64,000 bases of DNA from Candidatus Enterococcus moelleringii (GTDB taxonomy: Bacteria; Bacillota; Bacilli; Lactobacillales; Enterococcaceae): assembly GCF_017377575.1 (NCBI RefSeq), contig NZ_JAFREM010000033.1, positions 1 through 64,000 on the forward strand, in the 5' to 3' direction. How positions within the stretch are numbered: the first letter of the stretch is position 1; the number at the start of each line of letters is the position of its first letter. A program made the translations under genes and the position numbers. Positions 17,877-26,958 of this stretch are shown one piece after another. The notes below the pieces were generated by a model that worked only from the letters and a program-made list of their open reading frames with translations, did no database searches and was not told where the DNA came from.

Positions 17877-18596
17877 ATGAATAAAGCCATGTTTAATAAT
17901 CGTATTCACTTAGTGGGTCGACTGACAGTATTGATCTGTTTAATCTCTTTTATTTCTCTACCGATCATTTTGTCTGGTGTTTATAATGCTCACATTGATT
18001 ATGCACTAGTCTTTCAAAATGCCTTACCTTTATTAGCTACTTTTACCGTTGCAGGTGTGAGTGAAAACTTGTCTTACGCGCCGATTATCGGTGCCGGAGC
18101 ATTATACACTTCTTGTGTAACTGGAGATTTGTCCAATATGAAGGTTCCAGCTTCGAAAAACGCCATGGATTTGTTAGGGGTTGAAGCGGGAACGGAGAAA
18201 GGCGACTTGGTTTCCATTTTCGCTGCTTCGACTTGTACAATTGTAACAACGACTATCGCTTTAGCTGGTATGTTGTTCTTAGCGCCAATTATTGAGCCGA
18301 TTTATAACAATCCGATCATTAATCCAGCCTTTGCTAACTTGTTGCCAGCGTTGTTTGGTGCATTAATCGTTCCTACGATTATCAGCAATTTGAAAGTCAA
18401 TATTCCGGTTTTTGTCATTCCGAGTATTGTATTGTTAGTATTTGGTGCTGACTTTTTCCAAAGCAATCAAGGCTTTATCTTGCTATTCACTGCCTTGTTA
18501 GCAGTAGCTTACAGCTACTTCATGTCTAAAGATATTATACAATCAGCAAAAGAAGATGCTTTACCAGAAAAAGAAGAGATTTTGCCAGAAGAATAA
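17877..18596 (+). CDS. Membrane protein, partner of the DUF5058-like protein
   Basis: This 239-residue protein has about six to seven hydrophobic segments and an acidic C-terminal tail. The stretch ENLSYAPIIGAGALYTSCVTGDLSNMKVP is polar and conserved-looking between helices and might line a substrate path. I do not recognise a named family with confidence. It is 18 bases after the DUF5058-like gene and is the last gene before a terminator. Confidence 0.55.
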   Translation: MNKAMFNNRIHLVGRLTVLICLISFISLPIILSGVYNAHIDYALVFQNALPLLATFTVAGVSENLSYAPIIGAGALYTSCVTGDLSNMKVPASKNAMDLLGVEAGTEKGDLVSIFAASTCTIVTTTIALAGMLFLAPIIEPIYNNPIINPAFANLLPALFGALIVPTIISNLKVNIPVFVIPSIVLLVFGADFFQSNQGFILLFTALLAVAYSYFMSKDIIQSAKEDALPEKEEILPEE

Positions 18597-18607
18597 GAGA
18601 GAATGCC

Positions 18608-18647
18608 AAAAGCGGAAAGGAGATCTGAGTCTCTTTTCCGCTTTTTT
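18608..18647 (+). terminator. Terminator of the amidohydrolase operon
   Basis: The stem AAAAGCGGAAAGGAGA / TCTCTTTTCCGCTTTT is followed by T6. Confidence 0.85.
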
Positions 18648-18934
18648 GTATGCTCTAAAGAGGTTCCGCGAGGTGCAAAAAGGCTGCTGAAACGGTGTTG
18701 CGGTGACCTTTGAGTTAACTGAATTTGAAGTGAAGCTTATCTTCCATGGTAGTGGTTAAGATAAGCTTTTTTTGGCCTGCAAATAAAATACCCTTCAAGG
18801 GTAACATACGCAAAAAAATCGAAAATGACCAATCATTTTTTAGGAATTTGAAGGGGGAAATTGAAAGAAGCTGGAGGAAGCTTTTTGTGACGCGACTTCC
18901 GGCGGTTTTGGAAATTTTAGCTAGAAAATACCGG
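18648..18934. other. Gene-free stretch with an extra terminator
   Basis: No convincing gene is seen here. A second intrinsic terminator at 18733-18773 (AAGCTTATCTT / AAGATAAGCTT, T7 tail) ends something on the plus strand although no gene lies between it and the previous terminator, so a short transcript of unknown nature may start in 18650-18730. A 68-codon frame at 18746-18952 starts inside the terminator and has no ribosome site; I do not call it. Confidence 0.5.
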
Positions 18935-18963
18935 TTGAATTTACCAAAGTAATTATTTATTCT
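18935..18963 (+). promoter_or_regulatory. Promoter of the 19013 gene
   Basis: TTGAAT, a 17-base spacer and TATTCT lie about 50 bases upstream of the TTG start. Confidence 0.5.
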
Positions 18964-19012
18964 ATGGGTGTCGACACTTATAAAACGATTTCAAAAAAAG
19001 GAGGCATGCAAA

Positions 19013-19390
19013 TTGCAAGAATTACCTTACAAAAAACTGTTTGAATTACGAAGGGCTACTCTCGAGGATAAAATCGGTAAATTTTACAATGAATCGCGAG
19101 ACGAAAAGACCACCATCAAGTATTTAGTCGCCCTGCAGATCCGCGATGAATTATGCGTCGATGATTTCAGCTTCGTATTAAGCGAATTAGTTCGCCATAT
19201 TTTCTTAAAAACTAAAACAACTCGTGCACTGCGCCGCTATTATTATTTATTCTTAGATTATTTTACTGCGAAGGAATGGAAGCATTTAACTTCCCGATTA
19301 TTCGCAGTCAAGATGTTCGTTGCTGAAAAAATCGAAAAATTGATGGATCTGATCGAAGAAGCTCGTCCTGAAGCTTTTGCGGTACCTTGA
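19013..19390 (+). CDS. Hypothetical basic helical protein
   Basis: This 125-residue protein is rich in Lys, Arg, Leu and Glu and is probably all-helical, with no signal peptide or membrane segment. I do not recognise a family. The TTG start is chosen because AAGGAGG sits 10 bases upstream; a longer frame from 18968 would read through that site. Codon use resembles its neighbours. It is followed 84 bases later by the DUF2922-like gene and may be expressed with it. Confidence 0.6.
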   Translation: MQELPYKKLFELRRATLEDKIGKFYNESRDEKTTIKYLVALQIRDELCVDDFSFVLSELVRHIFLKTKTTRALRRYYYLFLDYFTAKEWKHLTSRLFAVKMFVAEKIEKLMDLIEEARPEAFAVP

Positions 19391-19474
19391 ATACATTGGG
19401 ATGAAATCGGAAACAAATTGACTAACTGACTAAATTGACATAGATACCCTAAAACGAAAGGAATGATTGGATAA

Positions 19475-20356
19475 ATGTTAAGCTTAAACGCAACCTTTGA
19501 AAACAGCCTTGGCCGCCGCCATAGCTTTAATTTAAAAGATCCAGATAGAAATAAGCCAGCCGAAGAAATTCGCGCCAGCCTGCAAAAATTAGTGGAGTTG
19601 AATTTATTTGAAAAAGGCGAGGTAGGCCTGTTCAAGAAATTACTCAGCGCCAAATTTGTGGAAACCATTGAAACACCAATTTTTGATTTACGAAATGAAG
19701 ATGAACCTGCTGTGGCAGTAGTAGAAGTGCAGCCTGAACCGGTTCAAGCCATCGAAGTTCAAGAACAAGTAGCTCCAACAATCGAAATCCAGCCGGAGTC
19801 TGTCCAAATTCAGGAAGCTCCAGCTAGCACAACACAAGCAAAAGCTACTCAATTACAAGAAGTTACACCTGTTGAAGCACAACCCGTGCCAATCCAATCG
19901 GTGGAGAAATTGATTCAAACCAACGAAGCTGCAGCAGCACAAGGGGAAATGCAGCAACTGGAAATCATCATCCCGGATGGCGTGGATGTTTCTAATTTAA
20001 CTGAAGAAGATTATCGGGCAATCATTCTATCTCAATTGCCGGAAGGGGCGATTTTGGATAGCTTCAGTGTCGAAGAGGTGCCTAGCGACAATCAGAAATC
20101 ATCTGAAAACGTGGCAACCTCGGTAAACCGACAGACGCCATCGGTACAGGCGGGATCAAACATAGCCAACCAGCTGTCGTCGGAAGCCCTTGAAATGATC
20201 GGCGAGATCGAAAAAGAACCGGCAGAAGAGAGAAGCTCCGGCTGGTTCCCGAAACGTAAAAAAGGCACCAATCCGTTAGCTGGATTTTCCGCCGATAAAC
20301 GGAAACGCAAAAAAGCCATTAACCGTTGGAAGCGGGAGAAGAATAAAAAGAAATAG
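19475..20356 (+). CDS. DUF2922-like protein with a long low-complexity extension
   Basis: This 293-residue protein has an N-terminal domain (about 1-70: LSLNATFENSLGRRHSFNL ... AKFVETIETPIFDL) that resembles DUF2922, normally a stand-alone protein of about 70 residues. Residues 75-150 are Val/Gln/Glu/Pro-rich and repetitive (variants of EVQPEPVQ). A second compact segment (about 163-205, EIIIPDGVDVSNLTEEDYRA) and a very basic tail (KRKRKKAINRWKREKNKKK) follow. There is no signal peptide, so the basic tail could bind nucleic acid or membrane. The function is unknown. Confidence 0.6.
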   Translation: MLSLNATFENSLGRRHSFNLKDPDRNKPAEEIRASLQKLVELNLFEKGEVGLFKKLLSAKFVETIETPIFDLRNEDEPAVAVVEVQPEPVQAIEVQEQVAPTIEIQPESVQIQEAPASTTQAKATQLQEVTPVEAQPVPIQSVEKLIQTNEAAAAQGEMQQLEIIIPDGVDVSNLTEEDYRAIILSQLPEGAILDSFSVEEVPSDNQKSSENVATSVNRQTPSVQAGSNIANQLSSEALEMIGEIEKEPAEERSSGWFPKRKKGTNPLAGFSADKRKRKKAINRWKREKNKKK

Positions 20357-20416
20357 CTGTCCGGTACTTCACGCAATGGAAAACGATCGATTCCTTTGCG
20401 TGAAGCCGACAGCTAT
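20353..20416 (+). repeat. Long imperfect inverted repeat after the DUF2922-like gene
   Basis: The arms ATAGCTGTC-CGGTA-CTTCACGCAA and TTGCGTGAAG-CC-GACAGCTAT pair over about 19 bp with one internal loop. There is no T run on either side, so it may be a processing or stabilising hairpin rather than a classic terminator. Confidence 0.6.
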
Positions 20417-20498
20417 GGACTTAATTAAAGTGTTCAAAGGGACGCTTATTTAGACATGGGCTAAATGAAGCAGGATATATGCAGAGCAGGGACCATTT

Positions 20499-21122
20499 TT
20501 ACCGCTTCATCAGCTTCAACAAAACGGCACAGACTGCTGCAGTTGCAATTCCGGCCACGATTGCTTCAACTAGACCGCTGCCAAAAATAATTCCTAAAAT
20601 AACTCCATAAACGGCATCGGCGGCTACTTGCGCAACATTGGCATAACTTTCTTTGAAAAATAGGAAAATCAAATTCATGACTAAAATGGTGTTGGTCATA
20701 GAACCAGCTAAACCGGCGATAAATAAACTAACTGGCCGAGCCTTAGACTTAAGCAGACGTTGAACACCAACGAAAACAAAATAAGGAATTACCCCAATCA
20801 AAATCCGTGGGATAATCGCCACAATGACAGCTCGCCAATCACCATGCCCGGTTAACGGATTGGCAATAAAAGGTGAGAAGACAAAGGACATAGGTGTAAT
20901 AACCACGGTTGATCTGGCTAGGCTGATAATACCAAAAATTCCGCCTAAGCCAGCACCGATTTTCGGACCTAAAATAATCGAAGCGATAATTACCGGAATG
21001 TGCATCGTTGTGGCATTAATCGGTCCAATTGGAATAAATCCTAGCGGAGTGACCGCCAGGATAATCATAATCGCTAAAAACATAGCGGTTAAGGTAAAGC
21101 TTCTAACATTCGTGTTTTTCAC
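20499..21122 (-). CDS. panT: ECF transporter S component, probably for pantothenate
   Basis: This 207-residue membrane protein has about six helices and the ECF S-component signature near the N terminus (TAMFLAIMIILA) with TMHIPVIIASIILGPKIGAGLGG. It needs the shared EcfAA'T energising module, not present here. Its stop lies next to coaC and coaB, which use phosphopantothenate for coenzyme A, so pantothenate or a precursor is the likely substrate; this is inferred from context. Confidence 0.8.
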   Translation of the reverse strand: MKNTNVRSFTLTAMFLAIMIILAVTPLGFIPIGPINATTMHIPVIIASIILGPKIGAGLGGIFGIISLARSTVVITPMSFVFSPFIANPLTGHGDWRAVIVAIIPRILIGVIPYFVFVGVQRLLKSKARPVSLFIAGLAGSMTNTILVMNLIFLFFKESYANVAQVAADAVYGVILGIIFGSGLVEAIVAGIATAAVCAVLLKLMKR

Positions 21123-21126
21123 AGTG

Positions 21127-21669
21127 TTACTCCTTTAGTAAATTCATCGTTCGTTCAACGATTTCTGGAATATTGGCTAATGCGCCCCGGCCATAATCGC
21201 CGCAAGCCAATAAAGCTTCTCGCGGTTGGATTTCTTCATAGCCAACTTCCTTTAAGGTAGTTAGATTTCTTTGAACGATTGGATTTTGATACATATAGGT
21301 ATTCATGGCTGGAGCAATTAATTTCTTGGTCTCCGGTAAAAGCGCCAATGCTACTGTGGATAATAAATCATCCGCAATTCCGTTAGCTAATTTACCAATC
21401 GTATTGGCAGAAGCAGGGGCCACTAAAAAGAGATCTGCCCGTTTCGCTAGTTCAATGTGGTTTATTTTAGCTGGATCCGGCTCGTCCATCACATCCGTGT
21501 GCACTAAACGATGGGACAAAGATTGAATCGTTAATGGTGTAATAAATTCGGTACTGCTTTTTGTCATAACCACATCAACTTGGTAACCAAGCTTAGTCAG
21601 CTGATTGGTCAAATCAGCAGCTTTGTAAGCTGAGATACTTCCGCTGACACCTAATAGGATGGTTTTCAT
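21127..21669 (-). CDS. coaC: Phosphopantothenoylcysteine decarboxylase
   Basis: This 180-residue flavoprotein (HFCD family) decarboxylates phosphopantothenoylcysteine to phosphopantetheine. It has the flavin loop GVSGSISAYKAADL, the catalytic His in INHIELAKRAD, and APAMNTYMYQNP, the PASANT and PAMN motifs of the family. The cysteine of the substrate clamp is in ALLACGDYGRGA. It is a separate protein from coaB, as usual in Lactobacillales, and overlaps it by 4 bases. Confidence 0.93.
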   Translation of the reverse strand: MKTILLGVSGSISAYKAADLTNQLTKLGYQVDVVMTKSSTEFITPLTIQSLSHRLVHTDVMDEPDPAKINHIELAKRADLFLVAPASANTIGKLANGIADDLLSTVALALLPETKKLIAPAMNTYMYQNPIVQRNLTTLKEVGYEEIQPREALLACGDYGRGALANIPEIVERTMNLLKE

Positions 21670-22391
21670 TTGGCTTCCTCCAGTTTCAAGACTTCTTGTT
21701 TAATCAGCTGGGCAATTTCTGATTTTGTCTGAGCTTCTTTGACTTTGTGGTGACGATTGATTAAATAGCCGTGGTGTTTTTCGCCACTAATTTCCGCCAG
21801 GTCATTGGCTAAAATGAAGTCGGCATCGTTTTTCTCCATGCTGGCTTTTGCTACATCTAAAAGCTGGATCATCGGGACATCCACTAAAAGCTTAAAGCCG
21901 ACAAGAATAGTTTCTGGCTGCAGCTGTTTGATTTGTTGAATGACTTTCGGATTTTTCTTTAAAACGATCACTAAATGATCGGTATCAGAAGAAATCTTCT
22001 TCTCCGTTCGTTCCCGCACCTTTTCCTTCAAGGCCAAGGCTAAATCATCTGGTTTTGCAGCGATTGTATCCTGCAAATCTTCAATTGTAACCGAGCTTTC
22101 GGGAGTGAAATCACTGACGGCCATACTGTGAATCACAGCAGTATAGCGGTGGGCAGTCATTAATTCATTCAGTTTAGCCGCTAGGTCAGCCGTCGATTCG
22201 ATTAAGTGAATGGTTGCTTCGTCATTGTCAGGGTGCAGGGCCTGTTTGGTAGTAATGTAATCAATTGTTGCACCTTCTGCCGAAAAGGCTTCCGCAATTG
22301 CTTTGCCTAATTTACCACTGGAATGATTGGTAATCGCTCGCACATCATCGATCTTTTCCGATGTTCCCCCAGCTGTAATCAGGATTCTCAT
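21666..22391 (-). CDS. coaB: Phosphopantothenate-cysteine ligase
   Basis: This 241-residue ligase joins cysteine to 4'-phosphopantothenate. Motifs include ITAGGTSEKIDDVRAITNHSSGKLG at the nucleotide/substrate site, AVSDFTPES and KKNPKVIQ, followed by VGFKL and ILANDL. The length and the stand-alone form suit the CTP-dependent type found in streptococci and enterococci. It overlaps coaC (4 bases) and the upstream reductase gene (1 base), so the four genes form one operon. Confidence 0.92.
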   Translation of the reverse strand: MRILITAGGTSEKIDDVRAITNHSSGKLGKAIAEAFSAEGATIDYITTKQALHPDNDEATIHLIESTADLAAKLNELMTAHRYTAVIHSMAVSDFTPESSVTIEDLQDTIAAKPDDLALALKEKVRERTEKKISSDTDHLVIVLKKNPKVIQQIKQLQPETILVGFKLLVDVPMIQLLDVAKASMEKNDADFILANDLAEISGEKHHGYLINRHHKVKEAQTKSEIAQLIKQEVLKLEEAK

Positions 22392-23386
22392 CAGTCTAAC
22401 CCTCCAGGTCGAACTAAGGTCCGGCCGACATGCTTGCCAGCTAAAATAGCATCAGCAGTTGCTTGAACTTGCTCTAAAGCAATTTCTTGCACCTGAATTC
22501 CTTCAGCAACTAACCATTCATCCGCCATTTTCTCCCAGATCGCAGCCCGTTTCTCCATTGGCGTCTCCACAGAATCAATTCCTAAAAGATTAACCCCTCG
22601 CAGAATAAATGGCAGAACAGTCATATTCAGTTTGATCCCGCCAGCATTGCCGCACAGAGCCATACTTCCGCTGTAGCTGATAAATGGAATCAGCTTACCT
22701 AATTGTTCTCCGCCGACAGTATCAACCACATAATCAATCGTCTGCTTATTCAACGGACGATTTTTTTCTGGGAAAAATTCATCTGGGGTTACGACTTGAG
22801 TTGCACCAAGTTTTGTTAAATAGTCTTGCTGATCGGTTTTTCTAGTTAAGGCAATGATTTCTTTGCAGCCGATCTTTTGTAAAAATTGCAAAGCAAAGCC
22901 GCCGACACCGCCAGTAGCACCAGTGACTAATACACGACTCTCGGCATTTAATCCGTGTTGCACCAAGGCATCAACTGATAGAGCCGCGGTAAATCCAGCA
23001 GTTCCATACGTCATTGCTTGTTTTTCCGTTAGGCCTTTTGGCAGCTTAACCACCCAAGAAGCGGGAACAACTTGCATTTCGCTGAAGCCGCCATTTTGAC
23101 TAACACCAATTCCGTAGCTGGTGGTCAGCACTTCATCGCCAACAGCAAAGCGTTCATCATTGGTGGCTGCAATAGTACCGGCCATATCGATACCAGGGGT
23201 TAACGGGTAGCTTCTCAAAACACCAGTGTTGGCCTTAGTAGCCAAAGCATCTTTATAGTTCATACCAGAGTAGCTGACCGCAATTAGTACTTCACCAGAC
23301 TGTAATTCCGGCACCTCAAAATGTTCAATTTCAGTAGTGACTGTTTCTTCATTTTTTAACACACGCAAGCATTGATAATTAGTCAT
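22391..23386 (-). CDS. YhdH/YhfP-type quinone oxidoreductase (acrylyl-CoA reductase family)
   Basis: This 331-residue zinc-free MDR enzyme has YSGMNYKDALA and PGIDMAGTIA typical of YhdH/AcuI, then the NADPH loop VTGATGGVGGFALQFLQ. Known relatives reduce acrylyl-CoA or enones; here it protects against or processes an electrophile unknown to me. It is the first gene of the operon with coaB, coaC and panT, and its stop overlaps the coaB start. Confidence 0.85.
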   Translation of the reverse strand: MTNYQCLRVLKNEETVTTEIEHFEVPELQSGEVLIAVSYSGMNYKDALATKANTGVLRSYPLTPGIDMAGTIAATNDERFAVGDEVLTTSYGIGVSQNGGFSEMQVVPASWVVKLPKGLTEKQAMTYGTAGFTAALSVDALVQHGLNAESRVLVTGATGGVGGFALQFLQKIGCKEIIALTRKTDQQDYLTKLGATQVVTPDEFFPEKNRPLNKQTIDYVVDTVGGEQLGKLIPFISYSGSMALCGNAGGIKLNMTVLPFILRGVNLLGIDSVETPMEKRAAIWEKMADEWLVAEGIQVQEIALEQVQATADAILAGKHVGRTLVRPGGLD

Positions 23387-23517
23387 GGAATCGCTCCTTT
23401 ATTATGAAAAGTTTGTTACTTCCATCTTAGCGGAAACTGTGGAAAATGCAACTTTCTATGTTCTTTTTCCTGTAAATAAATCAGGTTAGAGAATGCTAAG
23501 AAATCCAATTATCTGAC

Positions 23518-23545
23518 TTGCATTTTGAACCAAAGTTCGTATACT
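23518..23545 (+). promoter_or_regulatory. Promoter of the cupin-regulator/pot operon
   Basis: TTGCAT, a 16-base spacer and TATACT form a sigma-A promoter roughly 55 bases before the regulator start. Confidence 0.55.
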
Positions 23546-23601
23546 ATAGTGGTGCTATTAAACAAGAAGTTTACTTTTACCAAACAAGGGGGCGAGGCTT
23601 A

Positions 23602-24144
23602 ATGGAAATAGGCGAGAAGCTGAAAAATTTACGGATTCAAAAAAATCTGACCCAAGAAGAGCTGGGAGAACGGACGGATTTGTCCAAGGGTTACATTTCT
23701 CAACTGGAACGGGATTTAAGTTCCCCCTCGATGGAAACCTTTTTTGACATTTTAGAAGTTTTAGGTGTGACTCCTGAACAGTTCTTTAGTCAAAAAACTG
23801 GTGAGCAGAAGATTCTTTATAAAGAGGAAGATACCACTTCCTATAGTGATGAAACGAATGGTTACCATATCAAGTGGCTGATTCCTGAATCCAATGAAAA
23901 AGAAATGGAACCTATTTTATTAACCTTGGAGAAAAAAGGACAGTACAAACAATTTTCTCCCTCTTTGTCTGAAACCTTCATCTATGTTTTAGAAGGAACC
24001 GTTGGTCTGCAATTTGGTGAAGACTATTTTGTTGCCCAGGCCGGCGAGAGTATTTATTACGAAGCTAGTAAACCTCACCGACTGCTAAATCACGGCAAAA
24101 AACCTACAAAGGTTTTAGTGGTTGCGACGGAATCCTACTTGTAG
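23602..24144 (+). CDS. XRE-cupin regulator of polyamine transport (PuuR-like)
   Basis: This 180-residue regulator has an N-terminal helix-turn-helix (residues 3-58, NLTQEELGERTDLSKGYISQLE) and a C-terminal cupin sensor (about 105-178, ETFIYVLEGTVGL ... GESIYYEASKPHRL). It sits directly before potABCD, the usual place for a polyamine-responsive repressor in Gram-positives. I chose the ATG at 23602 since an upstream extension of 28 codons overlaps the promoter. Confidence 0.85.
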   Translation: MEIGEKLKNLRIQKNLTQEELGERTDLSKGYISQLERDLSSPSMETFFDILEVLGVTPEQFFSQKTGEQKILYKEEDTTSYSDETNGYHIKWLIPESNEKEMEPILLTLEKKGQYKQFSPSLSETFIYVLEGTVGLQFGEDYFVAQAGESIYYEASKPHRLLNHGKKPTKVLVVATESYL

Positions 24145-24207
24145 GAGAGAATATAAAAAACGAAGGAGCTTTTAAAGAAGCTTGTTCATGAGAAAAAGGA
24201 GCGAATT

Positions 24208-25293
24208 ATGGCAAATACAATTATTTCGTTTGATAACGTTGTAAAAGAATACGACGATGAACCAGTCTTAAAAAATGTTAGTTTTGATATCGAGGAAGGC
24301 CGTTTTTATACGCTGTTAGGACCTTCAGGTTGTGGGAAAACTACGATCTTGCGGATTATTGCCGGATTTACCGATGTCACTAAAGGAGATATTTTCCTAG
24401 AAGGCAAACGGATGAACGATGTGCCTGCTAATAAACGTCAGGTGAATACCGTCTTTCAGGATTATGCGTTGTTCCCTCATATGAACGTTTTTGATAATGT
24501 GGCTTTTGGTTTAAAGATCAAAAAGCTGCCAAAAAATGAGATCGAACGCAAGGTTAAGGATGCTTTGAAAGTCGTTCAGCTTCCGGGGTATGAGAATCGG
24601 GAAATCACGGAAATGTCTGGTGGACAACGTCAGCGGGTGGCCATTGCCCGAGCGATTGTCAACGAACCGAAAATTCTGCTGTTAGACGAACCGCTGTCGG
24701 CGTTGGATCTGAAGCTGCGGACGGATATGCAGTATGAATTACGGGAGTTGCAAAAACGATTAGGCATTACCTTCATTTTCGTTACCCACGATCAAGAAGA
24801 AGCGTTGGCTATGAGTGATGAAATTTTTGTCATGAACAAAGGCCGGATTGTCCAAAGCGGCACACCGGTAGATATTTATGATGAGCCGATTAATCACTTC
24901 GTCGCTGATTTTGTTGGCGAAAGTAATATTGTCGCTGGCGAAATGATTGAAGATAATTTAGTGAAATTTGTCGGCAAGGAATTTGAATGTGTTGATGGTG
25001 GGATGCGGCCTAATGAACCAGTGGAAGTCGTGTTGCGTCCGGAAGATTTGTCGATTACTTCACCGGAAAAAGGCAAGCTGGTGATTACCGTAAATACGCA
25101 GCTTTTCCGGGGTGTACATTATGAGATTATGGGGATCGACCAAGATGGCAACGAATGGATGGTTCACTCTACCCGCAAGGCTAAAGAAGGCACGAAAATT
25201 GGTTTGGCTTTTGAACCGGAAGATATCCACGTGATGCGGTTTAATGAAACGGAAGAAGAGTTTGATGCCCGTTTGGAAAGCTATGAAGAATAG
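24208..25293 (+). CDS. potA: Spermidine/putrescine ABC transporter ATPase
   Basis: This 361-residue ATPase energises polyamine import. The Walker A motif is GPSGCGKTT, the Q-loop lies in [11 protein letters not shown], the signature is MSGGQRQR and Walker B is [12 protein letters not shown], with the H-loop THDQEEA. The C-terminal TOBE-like regulatory domain (about 285-355) is typical of PotA. It is 63 bases after the regulator and 12 bases before potB. Confidence 0.96.
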   Translation: MANTIISFDNVVKEYDDEPVLKNVSFDIEEGRFYTLLGPSGCGKTTILRIIAGFTDVTKGDIFLEGKRMNDVPANKRQVNTVFQDYALFPHMNVFDNVAFGLKIKKLPKNEIERKVKDALKVVQLPGYENREITEMSGGQRQRVAIARAIVNEPKILLLDEPLSALDLKLRTDMQYELRELQKRLGITFIFVTHDQEEALAMSDEIFVMNKGRIVQSGTPVDIYDEPINHFVADFVGESNIVAGEMIEDNLVKFVGKEFECVDGGMRPNEPVEVVLRPEDLSITSPEKGKLVITVNTQLFRGVHYEIMGIDQDGNEWMVHSTRKAKEGTKIGLAFEPEDIHVMRFNETEEEFDARLESYEE

Positions 25294-25305
25294 GAGGCGA
25301 AAACA

Positions 25306-26112
25306 TTGAGAAGTATGCGACGGATTTATTCAATCCCTTATTATTTTTGGCTGCTGTTCTTTGTCATAGCTCCCGTGATTTTGATTATCTATCAGTCTTT
25401 TTTTGATATGAACGGCAATTTTACCCTGAGCAACTACCATACTTATTTAACCTCGAAAACCTATTTAGGTATGACACTGAATTCAGTGCTCTTTGCTTTT
25501 TTGATTACCTTGATGACGTTGTTGATCAGTTATCCCACGGCTTATTTTTTGTCGAAATTAAAGCATCGCCAATTGCTGCTGCTGTTGGTGGTGTTGCCGA
25601 CTTGGATTAATTTGCTGCTGAAAGCCTATGCCTTTATTGGGATTTTTAGTACAAATGGTTCTATTAACGAATTTTTGTCCTTTATCGGAATTGGGCCGAA
25701 GCAGCTGTTGTTTACCGATTTTAGTTTTATGTTTGTGGCGGCCTATATCGAACTGCCCTTTATGATTATGCCGATTTTTAATGCCTTGGAAGAAATCAAT
25801 CCTTCATTGATCAGCGCCAGCCGCGATCTAGGGGCCAATAATTTTGATACCTTCCGGCGAGTAATTTTACCGCTGTCCATGAATGGTGTAAAAAGCGGTG
25901 TGCAGGCTGTCTTCATCCCGTCACTTTCCTTATTCATGCTGACGAGACTGATTGGTGGGAACCGGGTGATTACTCTAGGTACTGCGATTGAAGAACATTT
26001 CTTAGTGACCCAAAACTGGGGGATGGGTTCAACGATTGGGGTTATCTTGATTTTTGCCATGTTCATCGTCATGATGCTGACTGGCGAACGGAAAAAAGGA
26101 GGTCGAGCATAA
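25306..26112 (+). CDS. potB: Spermidine/putrescine ABC transporter permease
   Basis: This 268-residue inner permease has six predicted helices and the EAA loop (ISASRDLGANNFDTFRRVILP) that docks with PotA. The TTG start at 25306 follows AGGAGG by 8 bases. It abuts potC directly (stop then ATG). Confidence 0.93.
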   Translation: MRSMRRIYSIPYYFWLLFFVIAPVILIIYQSFFDMNGNFTLSNYHTYLTSKTYLGMTLNSVLFAFLITLMTLLISYPTAYFLSKLKHRQLLLLLVVLPTWINLLLKAYAFIGIFSTNGSINEFLSFIGIGPKQLLFTDFSFMFVAAYIELPFMIMPIFNALEEINPSLISASRDLGANNFDTFRRVILPLSMNGVKSGVQAVFIPSLSLFMLTRLIGGNRVITLGTAIEEHFLVTQNWGMGSTIGVILIFAMFIVMMLTGERKKGGRA

Positions 26113-26958
26113 ATGAAAAAAAGACGCTTTTCCTGGTCAAATCTGTATTTGGTTTTAGTCTTTGTTCTATTGTATGTACCGATCTTTTATTTGATTTTTT
26201 ACTCCTTCAATGAAGGCGGAACGATGACCAATTTCACTGGCTTCACTTGGGAGCATTACGAAACGCTGTTTTCCGATACGCGGTTAATCAGTATCGTCTT
26301 GCAGACCTTTGTGCTGGCTTTTCTTTCGGCCTTGATTGCGACGGCGATTGGAACCTTTGGAGCTATGTCGATTTACTATACTCGTAAACGGGGTTCCCGC
26401 AATGCCTTGATGGGATTGAACAATATATTGATGGTGTCGCCGGATGTTATTATCGGTGCCAGCTTCTTGATTTTGTTTACTATGCTAGGTGGTTACTTGC
26501 GCAGCTTCCAACTAGGGTTTATGAGCGTACTTTTGTCTCACGTAGCTTTCAGTATTCCCATTGTGGTGCTGATGGTATTGCCGAAATTACAGGAAATGAA
26601 CGACTCGATGATTGATGCCGCTCGTGACCTGGGAGCCAACAACCTGCAAGTGTTAAGTAATATCGTGCTGCCGTTTTTGACACCGGGTGTGATTGCCGGC
26701 TACTTTATGGCCTTTACGTATTCATTGGATGATTTCGCGGTGACCTTTTTCGTAACCGGCAACGGCTTTTCCACCTTGTCTGTTGAAATTTATTCCCGGG
26801 CACGCCAAGGAATCAGCTTGGAGATCAATGCACTGTCCACTTTAGTCTTTATCTTCTCGCTGCTGCTGGTGATCGGCTACTATTTCATTAGCCGCGACAA
26901 CACGAAAAAAGCCAAGAAACGCAAGCGGGAATTCGAGGAGGTGTCCGTACTGAAATGA
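26113..26958 (+). CDS. potC: Spermidine/putrescine ABC transporter permease
   Basis: This 281-residue permease is the partner of PotB in a heterodimeric channel. It has six helices, and its EAA loop is DAARDLGANNLQVLSNIVLP. The Lys/Arg-rich C-terminal tail lies on the cytosolic side. Its last four bases overlap the potD start. Confidence 0.93.
   Translation: MKKRRFSWSNLYLVLVFVLLYVPIFYLIFYSFNEGGTMTNFTGFTWEHYETLFSDTRLISIVLQTFVLAFLSALIATAIGTFGAMSIYYTRKRGSRNALMGLNNILMVSPDVIIGASFLILFTMLGGYLRSFQLGFMSVLLSHVAFSIPIVVLMVLPKLQEMNDSMIDAARDLGANNLQVLSNIVLPFLTPGVIAGYFMAFTYSLDDFAVTFFVTGNGFSTLSVEIYSRARQGISLEINALSTLVFIFSLLLVIGYYFISRDNTKKAKKRKREFEEVSVLK

Noticed and set aside
18746-18952. 68-codon frame before the 19013 gene
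   Set aside because: It starts within a terminator hairpin and has no ribosome site.
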